A DNA stretch of 64,000 nt from Przewalskia tangutica. Taxonomy: Eukaryota > Streptophyta > Magnoliopsida > Solanales > Solanaceae. The notes beneath the pieces are model-generated. The model was not told the origin of the DNA, did no database searches, and worked only from the letters and a program-made list of their open reading frames with translations. Below, in pieces: positions 1-11,460 of this stretch. Position numbers and translations under genes: made by a program. The stretch's first letter is position 1. Each line of letters begins with the position of its first letter. Location: contig JAQGDG010000161.1 of NCBI GenBank assembly GCA_029844215.1, positions 186,001-250,000 of the forward strand, given 5' to 3'.

Positions 1-651
1 CGATTTGGTGCGCGGCGATGAATAAGGTGAAGCTTATCAAGGCGGCTATTGGCGGCTCGAGTCGGCCAGTCGTATCACGGTCATCGTCGTCGGCATCAGA
101 GTTGCGATTGATGATTGGGTTTTCTGAAGGTGTCGCGTGAAGGGTGTGATGAGATTCGGGAAGAAGAAACTTCGGCCAGTACATTGGGCGTTTGGTGTCG
201 CGAGGTAGGCAAGGTTACTATGAGTTGAATCTGCCGTCCGTCTGGAAGCGGTGCATCCGGTTTTCACGTATCTATCTTTGAGAGATGTATCGAGATCCAT
301 CTAGAAGTACACCCGATTGCGATGTCGGTGTGAGGGTTATCGTATGAGAGATTCCCATAGCGATAGTCGATCGTCGGAGTTAGGCGTCTGCGGACGAAGG
401 GCGTGGCCGTCAAAGTCTTGTGGCGGAGCGAGCTCGGAGGAGATGGCGTGGGAAGGCGGGAGGACACGAGGCGAAGTATCCTCACTATTCCCCACACCTC
501 CGGGTAATTCACTTTCCTACTTGTAAATTTTTCATTATCATTTATGCCTAAGTGTTGTTTTGTGGCGTGTGTGGCATTTGCAAGCGGTTTAAGTTCTGAA
601 GAACCTTATCGTTATCTGTCTTGGGAAGGAACATTCGGGACGAATGTTTCT
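1..651 (+). mobile_element. L0: 3' part of internal region of a plus-strand LTR retrotransposon
   Basis: This is the tail of an internal region whose 5' part lies outside the window. No frame gives a recognisable retroviral domain, and the short open frames on both strands are incidental. The end of the segment has the arrangement seen in every element here: an inverted repeat AACATTCG-GGA-CGAATGTT at 630-648, then a purine tract, then an LTR beginning TGTTATACC. Short phrases (for example around 277-300, agatgtatcgagatccatc) recur in the P1 internal region near 13845-13862, so the two internal regions are related. Orientation is inferred from the purine tract and LTR start. Confidence 0.6.
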
Positions 652-661
652 AGAGGGAGAA
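652..661 (+). other. L0 polypurine tract
   Basis: AGAGGGAGAA directly precedes the TGTTATACC start of the LTR. This is where a polypurine tract primes plus-strand DNA in LTR retrotransposons. All other elements in the window have a comparable A/G run here. Confidence 0.7.
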
Positions 662-1047
662 TGTTATACCGTATTTCCGGAGTATGCGTGAGGAATACGT
701 CTAGTTGGCCTTAAAGTTAGGCTTGGGCGTTTTTGGGCACAACTCACAAAGCGAATAGTTTTCCGGCGAAGCGTTTCCACAACTTTCGTAGGGTAAATTC
801 GACTATGCCATTTCTAATTTTGCGGATTTTTAGAGGCGAAACATTTTGGACCAGCGGGAGGCGACACTTGTCACCCTTAAATTGATGGATGTGAGGCGTT
901 CTTAGGGCCGAATGGATGGTCAATTTTGTCAAGTAGTTGGTAGGATATTTTGTGTGCAAGTTGGCTGAGGCACACTTGCCTAATCTTGACCTTACACTTG
1001 CCTAGCACTTGGCTAAATCTTGGCCATTGGTTGGCCATGTCTTGACC

Positions 1048-1055
1048 TATAAATA
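1048..1055 (+). promoter_or_regulatory. TATA box in L0 LTR
   Basis: TATAAATA followed by a C run, about 385 bp into the LTR. The same box with flanking similarity (Ttggccattggttgg upstream, cttcatcca downstream) recurs in most LTRs of the window, so it is very likely the retrotransposon promoter. Confidence 0.7.
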
Positions 1056-2225
1056 CCCCCCTTAAGATGAAGAGTTCTTCATCCACAAATTCCTTTCCAA
1101 GTCTTGAAAATCCTCTCCTCTCCCTTAAGCCTCTTTTCGTCCAAACACCTCCCCCCCCCTTTGGAGAAGCTAGCCGAGGCTACCCCTAGCCTGGAAATCT
1201 ACCCCCCCTCCATTGGTAGAAAAGTTGCCTTCTTGTATTGTTATAATGCCCAAAATACCCTAGCCCAAATCCCTTAGTCCTTAGTAGAAGTTGTGAAGAA
1301 CTTCTAAGGTTTCTTGGAGCTACCGGAGCGTACAACTTAGGAGCTAAACCTTGCTCAGGCGCGACTTTATCTAGGATATTATTGGGCTTACCGAGGTAAA
1401 CAATCCTAACCCTCTTTTGAATTAGAGAATACATACTGTAGTAGTATAAGAATAAGTATAAAATACTTAGAAGAATATCAGAATAGAATTGAACTGTTAT
1501 CACAGTAGAAGAGTTTAAAAGAAGAATAATCAAATTGTACTTACATAGGACTGTTTTCACAGTAGACTTGAGTAGCTCACCGGGTAGGGAAGTGATGCCC
1601 AATTTTCCGTAGGATATAGAACCCTCTACTTAGAACTGTTTACAGAGTAGTCTAGACGTTGATAGACGTGTCTGACTATTATAGGTTGATTTCTCTGCGC
1701 GACATATTGACTTGGCGGTGGTTTTATTTGAGAAGGTATGTGATTCTTCCTAAAGCATGATATTTTACAATATATATGTAGTGCGGTAGGCGTACGTGTG
1801 TTAAGCTGAATAATAACTACGGCAATGTCTTTGACTTAAGCACGAATAATACTTACGGCAATGCCTCAGCTTAAGCTGAATAATAAAGATCGAAAGCATT
1901 TCAAAAGAATCTTGAATCATTTTTAATGAAGAGAACTAATCGGTTTTAAAGCGAAGCTTAACGAGTTATACTAGCTTTATGGGAAGTTAGGTATAACCAC
2001 TTAAGCATAATAAAAGAAGCAGTCGCCTATGTGTTTATAATGAACTTATATTGATTTGTGAAAAGAATAAATAAGAAGGTTTGAGAAGTAGACATGATAT
2101 GATGCTATGTGTGTTAGTGTCTTGTAACGTTTGTATAAAAGGGTATTCTTGTTGTGCTTATGTTGTTTAACGATAAGCTGTTGTGTTAGTATAATATCAC
2201 TCACCTCTTGACATATTCTGGGGTT

Positions 2226-2480
2226 AAGGCGCCTCCGTGCGGGGTAGACTCGGTGATGCAGGACCGTGATTCGAGAATACCTCATGCGGGTCGAGGACCT
2301 GTCGCGAGCTACGGGAGTTCGGGTTAGTGATGCGGGGTTATACCTCATGCGGTCTATGTGGCCGTGCGGACTACGAGTCGGGGCGATGCAGAGTAGCTAC
2401 CCTCGATGCGGGGTTATGTACCTATGCGGGCCTATGAGTGGCCTATCACGGACTCGGAGTCCGAGATTAGGCTTGCATGG
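2226..2480 (+). repeat. Irregular minisatellite cassette (GATGCGGG / CTCATGCGG type) in L0 LTR
   Basis: The motifs gatgcgggg, cctcatgcgg and ggagtagctaccctc return every 30-60 bp. The same cassette type occurs in both P1 LTRs (11228-11460, 16972-17165) and, reversed, in V (63757-64000). It sits about 1.6 kb into this shortened LTR, at the position that holds other repeat types in other subfamilies. Confidence 0.75.
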
Positions 2481-3699
2481 TGATACTACGGAAATTGGCC
2501 TGCTTGATCATTCGCGACTAGAAAAGACCATTCTGTTTACCTATTGTTGATCTTGTTTGTGATGTGCACTATGCGGTTTCATGGTTGTTTCATACATACT
2601 TGCAACTGATTTTTAAATGATATGTTTTCATTTAAGTACTTTACGATTTCATATACTTAGTACATGTTATGCTTGACCTCCTTCGCTGCGTTCATGCGCA
2701 GTAAGGGCGCAGTGCTAGATCCACATCCTTAGGATCTCTACGTTGGTGTCGAGCTCCATCTTTTAGGAGGCTCTACTTTTAGGTATGATCTCCTGTTGTA
2801 GATAGTTTTGTCTGATCGAGGTATGGCGGGCCTGTCCGCCATAGTTGTATATTTCCTTAGAGGTGCGTAGTCATGTTATGCGATTTGGATGTAATCGCTA
2901 AACCATGTTTATATATATATGCGAAAAGCGACGTTTTCTCACATAAAGCGTGTCTTATTTTATAAATCGTTTCATGTCTTGTTTATATTTCGATTACTCG
3001 ATGTATGACTACTTAGGTGCCGGTGAGGCACGATCCACGGGCCGAATGGGTCGTGGCGGTACCTAGTGTAACGCCCGAACCGGGCGTGGATCGTGCCTTA
3101 CCCGGGCACCCTGGTGATACAACATCGGAGAAAACGTGAAATAAAAACTTTACACATGAAATGAGAGACATAAATAAATAAGCAGGCCAACCCAACGATT
3201 GCCTTGGTATATATACATAAAACCGACAGTTATCCTTTTTACAAACCACACTTGCGATTACTCTGCACCTCTAAGATTTACAACAACTATGACGGACGGG
3301 GCCGCCATACCCTGAATGTACAGAACCTACAACTAAGGGAACACATGCAAAAGATAAGCCTCGGAGAAAGCGGAGCTTCCTACGCTGAATTGTGATCCTA
3401 GAGCGAGGATCCACGGCCGATGTACCTCTACTGCGGCATGAACGCGGCCCGAAGGGTCGATAACAGTACCAAGTATGTGGCGTAAAATCTGTAAATGAAA
3501 TCATAGCGATCTATATAAAGCGAGAGACATGAATGATAACCAAACTACGAGACACAAATATATCGCTTATATCAAGTCGGTCTCACGCCTTCACATCAAT
3601 CATGCCCGTGGAATGCCTTCTCACCGGCGATCTATGATATGATAACACGAAGTACACTGCACACCAAGTCCTACCGATGCCAAAGCGTATTAACAATTC

Positions 3700-3960
3700 A
3701 AATGGAAGCATACCTGCGCTACGCATCGTGTCGATATGTCGAAAAGGAACCACAAGACAGCAATCAAAATGGAAGCATGCGATGCGCTACGCGTCGTGTC
3801 GGTATGTCAAAAGGAAACAATAAGGCAACATTCCAAATGGAAACATACCCGTGCGCTACGCATCGTGTCAGTATGCCCAAAGGGAAACAATAAAGCAGTA
3901 TCAAAATGGAAGCATACCCGTGCGCTACGCATCGTGTCAGTATGTCTAAAGCGATGAGCA
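3700..3960 (-). repeat. 65-bp minisatellite, about 4 units, in M1 3' LTR
   Basis: Units of about 65 bp contain the phrases gcgctacgcatcgtgtc and caaaatggaagcatac. The same unit, on the other strand, occurs in P3 LTRs (23121-23360 and 28768-29005) and in the M1 5' LTR, where P2 inserted into it. Neighbouring units differ mainly in the stretch between the two conserved blocks. Units abut directly, so there are no spacers. Confidence 0.85.
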
Positions 3961-6019
3961 AAAGTAACACAATCAGCGAGAGCGTGCGTGGAATTTCTCG
4001 TCCTTGGCATGTCAAGTAAGTTCTCAACAAGTCAACCGACCCTCCATTGAGAGGCGCGGTAGTATAGAAACATAATTTTTGCACAACAAAGGCTATCACG
4101 ACAAGCATAGGCAAGTTTTACAACAACAAGCATAGGCAAGTTCACAACAACAAGCATAGGCAAGTTTTACAACAACTCAAAGTACTTTCATTTTATGTCA
4201 AGGTCGGGTTTTAACCCTAAAGTACCACGTACTTTAAATACCTTTTAAAAGAGATCCATTCCTTTTATAAAAGTCACGATACCATAGTATAAAAATAGAG
4301 TGACTTACATTTTTAGGTAAACCAAAACACTTTTCTTTTAAAGTCAAGTTACCACATTAAAATCAATGATAAACCGCTTTTCATAAAGTCGTTATAACTA
4401 AACTTCCCATAAAGTCGTTATAACACTTTATGTTTTAAACCATTTTAAGACAAACAATGCCTTCCTTTTCCCTAGAGTTCGGTTGCCTAATTTCAATTAC
4501 TCAGTCTCTTTTTAGAAAAGATTCATAACTCATAGTCTTAATCCCTTTTAAAACAATTGAGTAACATATGTCTTATGTGTGGCGGTTTATTCTTGTTTAT
4601 AACCATCTTATTCTGACCATGATCTAGAAATGTAATACAATTTTGTCTTATCTTAGCTTCTATGCAGATGGAGGTTTCTCTTGGTTTTAATATCAATTAG
4701 TTATTTGTCAATACACTTTCCTTTATTAAGCGCTGGTGGTTTGTTCGACACTTATTCTCATTTCAAATCAAGAAACATTATTCTTTAAAACCAAGCACTC
4801 ATTACTCACGAATGAGGTTTCACAATACTTTTAACAAAATGTTAATTACCAAGTAAAACAAGTTAAGTCTCTTATCTTTCAAGATCAAGTCTCTTAACTT
4901 CTACAATCAATGAACCAATCTTTTACCTACATAGAGTCGTTATAACTAACTTCCCATAAAGCTATTATAACACCCTATGTTTGGAACCAACCAAACTTAT
5001 TTAGCACATGTACGTCTACCGTACTACATAGTTTACAAAACATCATGCTCGAAGGATAGGAAGAGGTTCACATACCGCGACGATTATCGACAAAAGCAAA
5101 ACGCTCCACGATCGTAACGGCTAGCCTTTTCCACTTTTCAAGTAGAATACGCTACTCGTAGTACTTCCACCTATAAGGCCACAAACGTCTATTAAATCTT
5201 AAACACAAGTTTCCATCTTTCTACAGAAAATTCGGCAGCACCTCCCCCCCCCGCCACAGCGTAAATCTCCTCCTCTATCGGTAGCTACTAAGCCAACCGG
5301 GGGTTTACACGTCTAACCGGACGTGTACAATTCTACTACACAGTAATGCTACACAAGTCTACTGTAACACAGCCCTATGTAATTACAATTCAGTTCAGCT
5401 CTTTATTCTTCAGGCTTAAGTCAAAAGACATTGCCACAATACTAAGTTCAGTTCTATATATAGTATACTTCAACTATACATTCTAACATGTAATTTCCAA
5501 TTACAATAGAAAGACAGTAGTGTTTACCTCGATAAGCCCAAAATTATCCAAGTATAAAGTCGATCCTGAGCAACGCTTAGCTCCTACTCCGAGTGCTCCA
5601 ATCCGCTCCAAACAACCCTTAGAAGAAGTTCTAACCAACTTCTACTCTAAAACTTCAACCAACAATGAAGATTTTCCCTAGGGTTTTGGTTTGAGACTAA
5701 AAAGGACAAAAGGTAGCATTTCCGTACTCTACGCAAAGAGGTAACTTTTGGAATACTACAAGGTATAAGGCTAAGGTATTTTGGGCATTATAACAATACT
5801 TGGAGGAGTATTTCAATACCACAAAAGGGGGGTACCTCACGAGAACACCCCATGGTAGGGGGTGTGCTCTCTACCGAAGGCCACTAGGAAGGAGTACCCT
5901 CTCGGCCACTAGGCCTCACGAAAAGGGGAGGGAAGCTCACACAGAGCACAAGAAAGGAGGAAGGATTTTCAAGACTTGGTGATTTTAGGAATGGATGAAG
6001 TCTTCAAGCTTAGGGGGGG

Positions 6020-6027
6020 TATTTATA
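6020..6027 (-). promoter_or_regulatory. TATA box in M1 3' LTR
   Basis: TATAAATA on the minus strand, about 450 bp from the LTR start, with the conserved C-rich run after it. Confidence 0.65.
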
Positions 6028-6473
6028 GCAAAACCAAAGGCCAACCAATGGCCAAGATCAAGCCATGTGCAAGGCAAGTGTAAGGCCAAGATCAAGCCAA
6101 GTGCACCCTAACCCTACTCCACAAAACACTCCACAAAACAAGCCACAAAGCAAGGCACAAATCAAGGAACCAATCGGCCAAGGCCAACCATCCCTCTTGG
6201 ACGCCCAATCGTCCAAGCCACCCCACTTGCTTCCAATGTGAGGGTGACACATGTCACCCTCCTGTTGGTCCAAAATGTTTCGTCTCTCGGAAAAATCCGC
6301 AAAAATTATAAATGACATAGCCGGAATTTTCCATACGAAAGTTGTGGAAACGTTTCGTCGAAAAACGACTCTATTCGGCACTTGTGCCCAAATTTCGGTC
6401 CTATGCCTAACTTAAGGCTCAAATTTCGTACGTACGTCCACACGTACATACTCTGGAAATACGGGGTATAACA

Positions 6474-6508
6474 TTCTCCCCTCCTTAGAAACATTCGTCC
6501 CGAATGTT
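6474..6508 (-). other. M1 polypurine tract and adjoining inverted repeat
   Basis: On the minus strand, aaggaggggagaa abuts the LTR start at 6473. Just upstream lies AACATTCG-GGA-CGAATGTT, an 8-bp perfect inverted repeat. This pair is found in the same order at every element 3' end in the window. Confidence 0.75.
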
Positions 6509-7380
6509 CCTTCTAAGTCTCAAAACAAACATGCGCCAGTATAGTCTTCACTACTATACTTACTAAAACAATCATGCCACACCGCCACCAACACACACGT
6601 TCACTTCTCCCCTAACTCGTTGTACCCTTCTCGAACACTCGAACTCTTTCTAGTATCCGTACCACACTTCCGTCAATGCTTCTGTTTCCAACCTTTGGAG
6701 TTACTACCTCCAAACTTGGTCATCTTACTAACTTCGATCTCCCTTAAGTCCATTCCCGGCCTTCACGAACCGATTATGGTAGAACGTATCCACGAACTCA
6801 TACGATGGTCACCTAAACTGGGGCCTAGCATCCTCGTGACCCTACCACCTGGCAGAACCACCTCGGCCCACCACAACCGGGCGCGGTTGACCTCAAATGG
6901 TCCTCAACCCGACCACAACCAGCGCCACATTCTTGTTCCCCGATACGGAACAATCTTACCAACACACGTCATGAAAGCTAACACTTCCATCTCGCACTAC
7001 CCATGGACTTATCACACAAATAAATCCCACGTATACTACGCACTCTGATAAAGGTCAAACATAAAATAAATCTTTTACTCATGACGACCTTACCTCTAAG
7101 GTCTCAATCGTGAAATAGTCTAAGGTTCACACTTCCATGCCCCCAGGCTTACCCTCTACACTCACCGTGTTTCTCAATCACATATTAGCACAAAGCTATC
7201 CGAACATAACACTTAACACATTATCTTAACATCAATACATACAAGTCTCTAGAGGGTTAAGGATATACCTGAAAATAGGCGGTTCAAAGGACCGCTAAAA
7301 CTGGGAACTTCCACCGCGACCCGCCGGTGTATGAACATCCTTCCTAGCTGTGGAAGGTGAAGAACCCGCAACTGATCTCG
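6509..7380 (-). mobile_element. M1 internal 3' segment, no recognisable coding
   Basis: About 870 bp between the gag remnant and the purine tract. It contains, reversed, the block with ggtagggtcacgaggatgctaggcccc (6819-6845) that also occurs in P1, P2, P3, P4 and M2. I see no protease, RT or integrase motif in either strand. An antisense open frame at 6620-7048 exists but has no domain and is not preserved in sister copies. Confidence 0.6.
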
Positions 7381-8526
7381 TAGCCTGTGCTATCCTACCA
7401 GTGCTACCCCTGGTGGACAGCTCCCTAAATGGCCTGTGCCGCATGTAAAACAAACTCCCGGACTAGCACGACACTCCCATCGTGGAGTCTACCACGGCCA
7501 GTCCGAGGTAGGGTGGCTTGGTTGGCTAACACCCCCTTCTCTCGAAATCTGAACCCTTGGAGCCCTGACCTGCTCTTGAATACTCTGGATGCCTTGAAGA
7601 TTGTGGAGGACCACTCTGCACTGGCGGAGGCGCATAACTAGTCTGATGTTGAGGCGGTCTGCCTCGAAAGTCACCAAAGGACCCCTGCTCGCCCTCTTTT
7701 CACGACCACGGTCATTCCGTCGATCTCTCGTGCCTCACATCCCGGTCATGAGCTCGCGTGCGGGCAATGTCCATGCCGGTGAAGAGCTACACCGAACAAG
7801 CCTCTGTCAGTAATCATCTAGCCCGTGGCGTAGCGGTGCACTCTATCCTCCATGGTTGCCACTAAAGCGGGGACATACCGAGCCAACGAGTCAAACTCCA
7901 CGTTGTACTCCCGAGCTGCGCGGTTACGCCTCACGACATCATAAATCTGTCGGCCGTGCCTCCTCATCTGCGGAGGCAAGAAGTGAGTGAGAATGCCTCG
8001 AGAACTCGTCCCATATTGCTGAAGCGCATGCTCTCCTCGACAACTCCCACGAATCAAACCGATCATGCGGTATCACGCGGTGATGCGAACCTAAGACCAC
8101 CGACTCGGTCTCGAAGCCTTGATCACTCTACGACCAGCTGCCGGATGAACTCTGCGGATCATCCTCGAGCCTCGACCCATAAAACTCAAGCGGGCTACTG
8201 ACTCGTAAAGTCCCGTAGCCTCAAACTATCTGCTCGGGGTGAACCACGGTGCTAGAGACTGGCCGTGATCCGCCTATCCTCATGCTCGCCACGACCACGG
8301 CAAGCAGGCATCTCTTGTACCCGTCTCATCTGCTCCGGTGTGAGGCGGAGGCTCAGTATCGTGGTCTCAGCACCATCGTGGCTCTAAACTCTCTTTGTGG
8401 CGGCGTGCAAAACTCGCCGTCGAAGCACAATCTCGTGCATGACGCTCGCGCCTCGTTCTCCTCAGATCTCACTGCGCCTCCTCCGGCGCCTTGCCTCCGG
8501 GCTCTGTTTGCGCTGCGCGGAGGCAT
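7381..8526 (-). pseudogene. Decayed gag of M1 (nucleocapsid-like), minus strand
   Basis: Gag is the structural polyprotein of LTR retrotransposons, which packages the element RNA. The start is taken as the Met-Pro-Pro at 8524-8526, a start shared with P1, P2 and P3 gags and preceded by the same leader. The middle shows the block MVTFEADRLNIRL and HNLQGIQSIQEQVRAP (minus strand, 7677 to about 7540), which parallels RVTFEADNLSSRL ... GIREQVRA in the better preserved H gag. Near 7425-7470 a shortened cysteine-histidine finger (two Cys, a Gly-His, a last Cys) stands where the CCHC zinc knuckle belongs. The frame is interrupted several times. Some breaks may be consensus errors, because they coincide with error-prone motifs. 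Gag identity is fairly sure; function is unlikely. Confidence 0.65.
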
Positions 8527-8885
8527 AATCGTAAAACGAGATACGCCGGAGGTCCAACTTACAACACAATTGTTATACCTCGTAGTCCTGTGGTATGTAT
8601 GCGAGGGCGTGCGTGCGAGAATACGGCGAGAAAGATTGGAAAGGAAGAAAGAGGCGATTTTTTCCACGGAAAAGTTTCCGGTTTTGTGAAGGAAAAAGGT
8701 TCGTTAATGGGAATTGGATTCCCAGTTTCTATCTGACTTCTGGAATATTAGAGAATTATGGAATTTTATTTTCGAAATGGTCACGTGGGCCCACGGAGAA
8801 ATTCTGATTTTGTAGGGCCAGCTTTGTTTTGAGATTTTGGCCATTATGGATATTTTCGAAGATGTTTTATTTTGGGCCAATAGGA

Positions 8886-8903
8886 GGGTGACACGTGTCA
8901 CCC
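8886..8903. promoter_or_regulatory. G-box inside an 18-bp perfect palindrome
   Basis: GGGTGACACGTGTCACCC reads the same on both strands and is centred on CACGTG, the core bound by plant bZIP and bHLH factors. It lies upstream of the LTR TATA box. Exact or near copies occur at 14670-14687, 51591-51608, 57159-57174 and 60999-61016, with weaker forms in P2, P3 and Z. Confidence 0.6.
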
Positions 8904-9251
8904 CGCCTAGGTAACTTCGCCGAATGGCATTTGTGCACAACACCGGTTAAGTCGTTTTTCGACTAAACGCTTTACATAACTTGCGAGGGAAAATTCGCTA
9001 TGTCTTTTCTCATTTTTGCGGATTTTTCGAGAGACGGAACATTTTGGACCAACGAGAGGCGGCACTTGGCACCCTCTCATTGGTGGGCAATGGGCGCACT
9101 GGGACGATTTGGGGTGTCAGTGGTAGATATTTTGGTAGATATTTGTGAGGGTTTTAAGGAGTAGGGACTAGGGGGCACTTGGGCATATCTTGGCCCTACA
9201 CTTGTGTAACACTTGGCTCAATCTTGGCCATTGGTTGGCCTTGGCTTGTGC

Positions 9252-9259
9252 TATAAATA
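9252..9259 (+). promoter_or_regulatory. TATA box in P1 5' LTR
   Basis: TATAAATA, about 680 bp into the LTR, with the same downstream context (cctctcccttt...cttcatccattcc) as its partner at 15034-15041. Transcription would start shortly after, leaving about 3 kb of LTR as R-U5. Confidence 0.65.
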
Positions 9260-11227
9260 CCCCTCTCCCTTTGATGAATTCTTCATCCATTCCTAAATGT
9301 TTCTAAGTGTGAACTCCTCCTCTCCCTCTTGTTGACTCTCGCCCAAGAGCCCCTCTCCCTTGAAAGGCCCCCTTGGCGAGAGCCCTCCCCTCCTTTGAGG
9401 TGCTAGCCAGTACCCCTAGCCTAGGTTGTTTTCGTATATACCCCTTTTTTTTTGTGGTGTAGAAATACTCTCAAAAGTATTGTTATAATGCCCAAATTTA
9501 CCTTAGCCGTATACCTTGTTGTATTCTAAGGTTATACCTATACGAAAAGCCCAGATATACTATTATACTTTCCGTCAGTCACAAAACCGAAACCCTAAGG
9601 AAAATCTCCATAGTTAGTTGGAGTGTTATGTAGAAGTTGGTTAGAACTTCTAAGGGTGGTTTGGAGCGGGTTGGAGCGCCCGGAGTTGGAGCTAAACCTT
9701 GCTCAGGAGCGACATTTAACTCGGATATTTATGGGCTTATCGAGGTAATTATCTTGTCCTCCTATTGTAATTGGATATTACATGTTGTAGGAATATATAG
9801 TTGAAGTATACTATATATATATAACTGAACATAGCTTGTGGCAATGTCCTTGGACTTAAGCCTGAAGAATCGAATCAGAATTACATGGGGCGTATTACAA
9901 AGACTTGTGTAGTAGAGTAGTGAGTAGAATTGTACCCGTTTGGGTTAGATGTATAACCCCCTCGTTGGCTTGGTAGCCGGCCTCGATGAGGAGGAGGTTT
10001 ACGCATTTGTTGCGGGAGAGGCCGAATTTTTAGTAGAATGTTCTACGATGAGATCTAAATGTTAATGCGCCTTGTGGCCTTATAGGTTGATGTACTACGT
10101 GTGGCGCGATCTACGTGGCTTAGGAGTAGCCGACGTTTGGAAGCATTGAGCGTTTGCTATGGTCGATATCGTCGCGAGGTATGTGAACCTCTTCCTATCT
10201 CGTCTAGCATGAGATGGGTGAACTATGTAGTACGGTAGACGTGCATGTGCTAAATGTCTTGGAGTGGTTTAAAACATAAAGTGTTATAACCGCTTTATGG
10301 AAGTTGGTTATAACGACTTTATGTTAGTAAGAAGATACATGTGGTTTTTAAAAGGTAACTGATTTGAACTATAACTGGCTTGTTATATGATAAGAAAGAA
10401 CTTGAAGTATTTCAAAAGATTTTTGAATCATTTTGAAAGGAGAAGTAATACTTGGTGTTTGAAAACTTAAGAGTTATACTAGCTTTATGGGAAGTTAGGT
10501 ATAACGGCTTAAGAATGCTTTATTGATTTCGAAATCGAACGTATCGACAAACCACTCGCGTTAATAAAAGGAAATGTTTTGAATAATTAAGTATTATTAA
10601 AACCAAGAGAAACTTCCATCCGCATGAAGCTAAGATGAGACAAAATGATATTTCCTAGATCATGGCTGCTGTAATAAGATTTTTATAAACAAGAATATCC
10701 TACTCACATAAGACTTATGTTTCTCAGATTGTTTAAAAGAGAATTATATTCTTAAATGAATAAGACCATGAACTACGAAACCTTTCTAAAATAAGAAACG
10801 TGAACATTTGAAATTAGGCAAACTTGGACGTTTGGAAAATAATGTTGTTACTTGATTTTACAAAGGTAAGAGTTTTGGTTTTCTTAAAAGGACAATGCTC
10901 TATTTTATACTACTGGTATTGTGTGACTTATGTGAAAGAAACAGATCTTTTTCTTAGATTTAATGTGTGAAGTACTTTGGGGATAGATACCCGAACTTGT
11001 TAGTAGAAAGTACCTCGTGTGAATAACTTGATTGTATTGGTTTGTGATAGCCTTGTAATACTTTCTTGTTGCTTTGATAAGTAAACGTGTTAGGATGCTA
11101 CGTGTGTTAGTATCTTGTGATGTTTGTGTAAAGGGGTTTCCCTTGATTGTGCTTATTAACTATCAGTCGTTATGATAGTATTGTGGCATTCATCTCTTGA
11201 GGTGATTCCGGGGGTTAAGCTGCCCTC

Positions 11228-11460
11228 CGATGCGGGGTAGACTCAGGCGGTCTGGGACCATGATTCGAGAATACCTCATGCGGGTCCTGGGGGCCTATGC
11301 GGAGCTACGAGAGTTCGTGTTAGTGTGCGTCCTTTATGGGCATGCGGTCGCGTGGCCATGCGGACTCGAAAGTCGGGACGATGCCGGAGTAGCTACCCTC
11401 GATGCGGGAATACCTCACGCGGGCGATGAGATTGGCCTACGCGGGCTGCGGGAAGTTCCA
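11228..11460 (+). repeat. GATGCGGG-type minisatellite cassette in P1 5' LTR
   Basis: Repeats of cctcatgcgg, gatgcgg and gcctatgcgg-like words over about 230 bp. The matching cassette in LTR2 is at 16972-17165. Each lies upstream of the conserved phrase gggcttgagacccatagttatat. Confidence 0.75.

Larger units (their letters stand above)
662..3055 (+). mobile_element. L0 3' LTR (about 2.4 kb, internally shortened)
   Basis: The LTR starts TGTTATACC after the purine tract and runs to about 3055 (gggtcgtg), where the usual closing ACA seems to be missing. It has a TATAAATA box at 1048-1055, about 385 bp from the start. Its body matches the other LTRs: the phrase gttataatgcccaaaatacc near 1238-1257, the regularly placed minisatellite at 2226-2480, and the gtgcc...ggcac terminal hairpin at 3018-3031. 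It is about 1 kb shorter than its relatives, mostly from loss between about 1780 and 2090. It is followed by an 11-bp scrap of H pol sequence, so L0 sits in the H element. Confidence 0.75.
3067..6473 (-). mobile_element. M1 3' LTR
   Basis: Read on the minus strand, it begins TGTTATACCCCG at 6473 and ends GGGCGTTACA at 3067. It carries a TATA box (6020-6027), the shared body, a 65-bp minisatellite at about 3700-3960, and terminal inverted repeats (cgcccg/cgggcg at 3072-3086, then gtgcc/ggcac). Unlike P1, P3 and M2 it lacks a segment of about 230 bp near the LTR start that holds a G-box palindrome; at 6244-6260 it has the related gtgacacatgtcac. Confidence 0.85.

Noticed and set aside
1186..1602. 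138-codon minus-strand open frame with a hydrophobic stretch
   Set aside because: AT-rich LTR body read antisense. Sister LTRs do not keep it open.
6620..7048. 142-codon plus-strand open frame in M1
   Set aside because: Antisense to the M1 internal region, without domain and not preserved in M2.
9161..9420. Host promoter or gene start near the TATAAATA boxes
   Set aside because: The box recurs at the same place in most LTRs, so it belongs to the retrotransposons, and no host coding follows.
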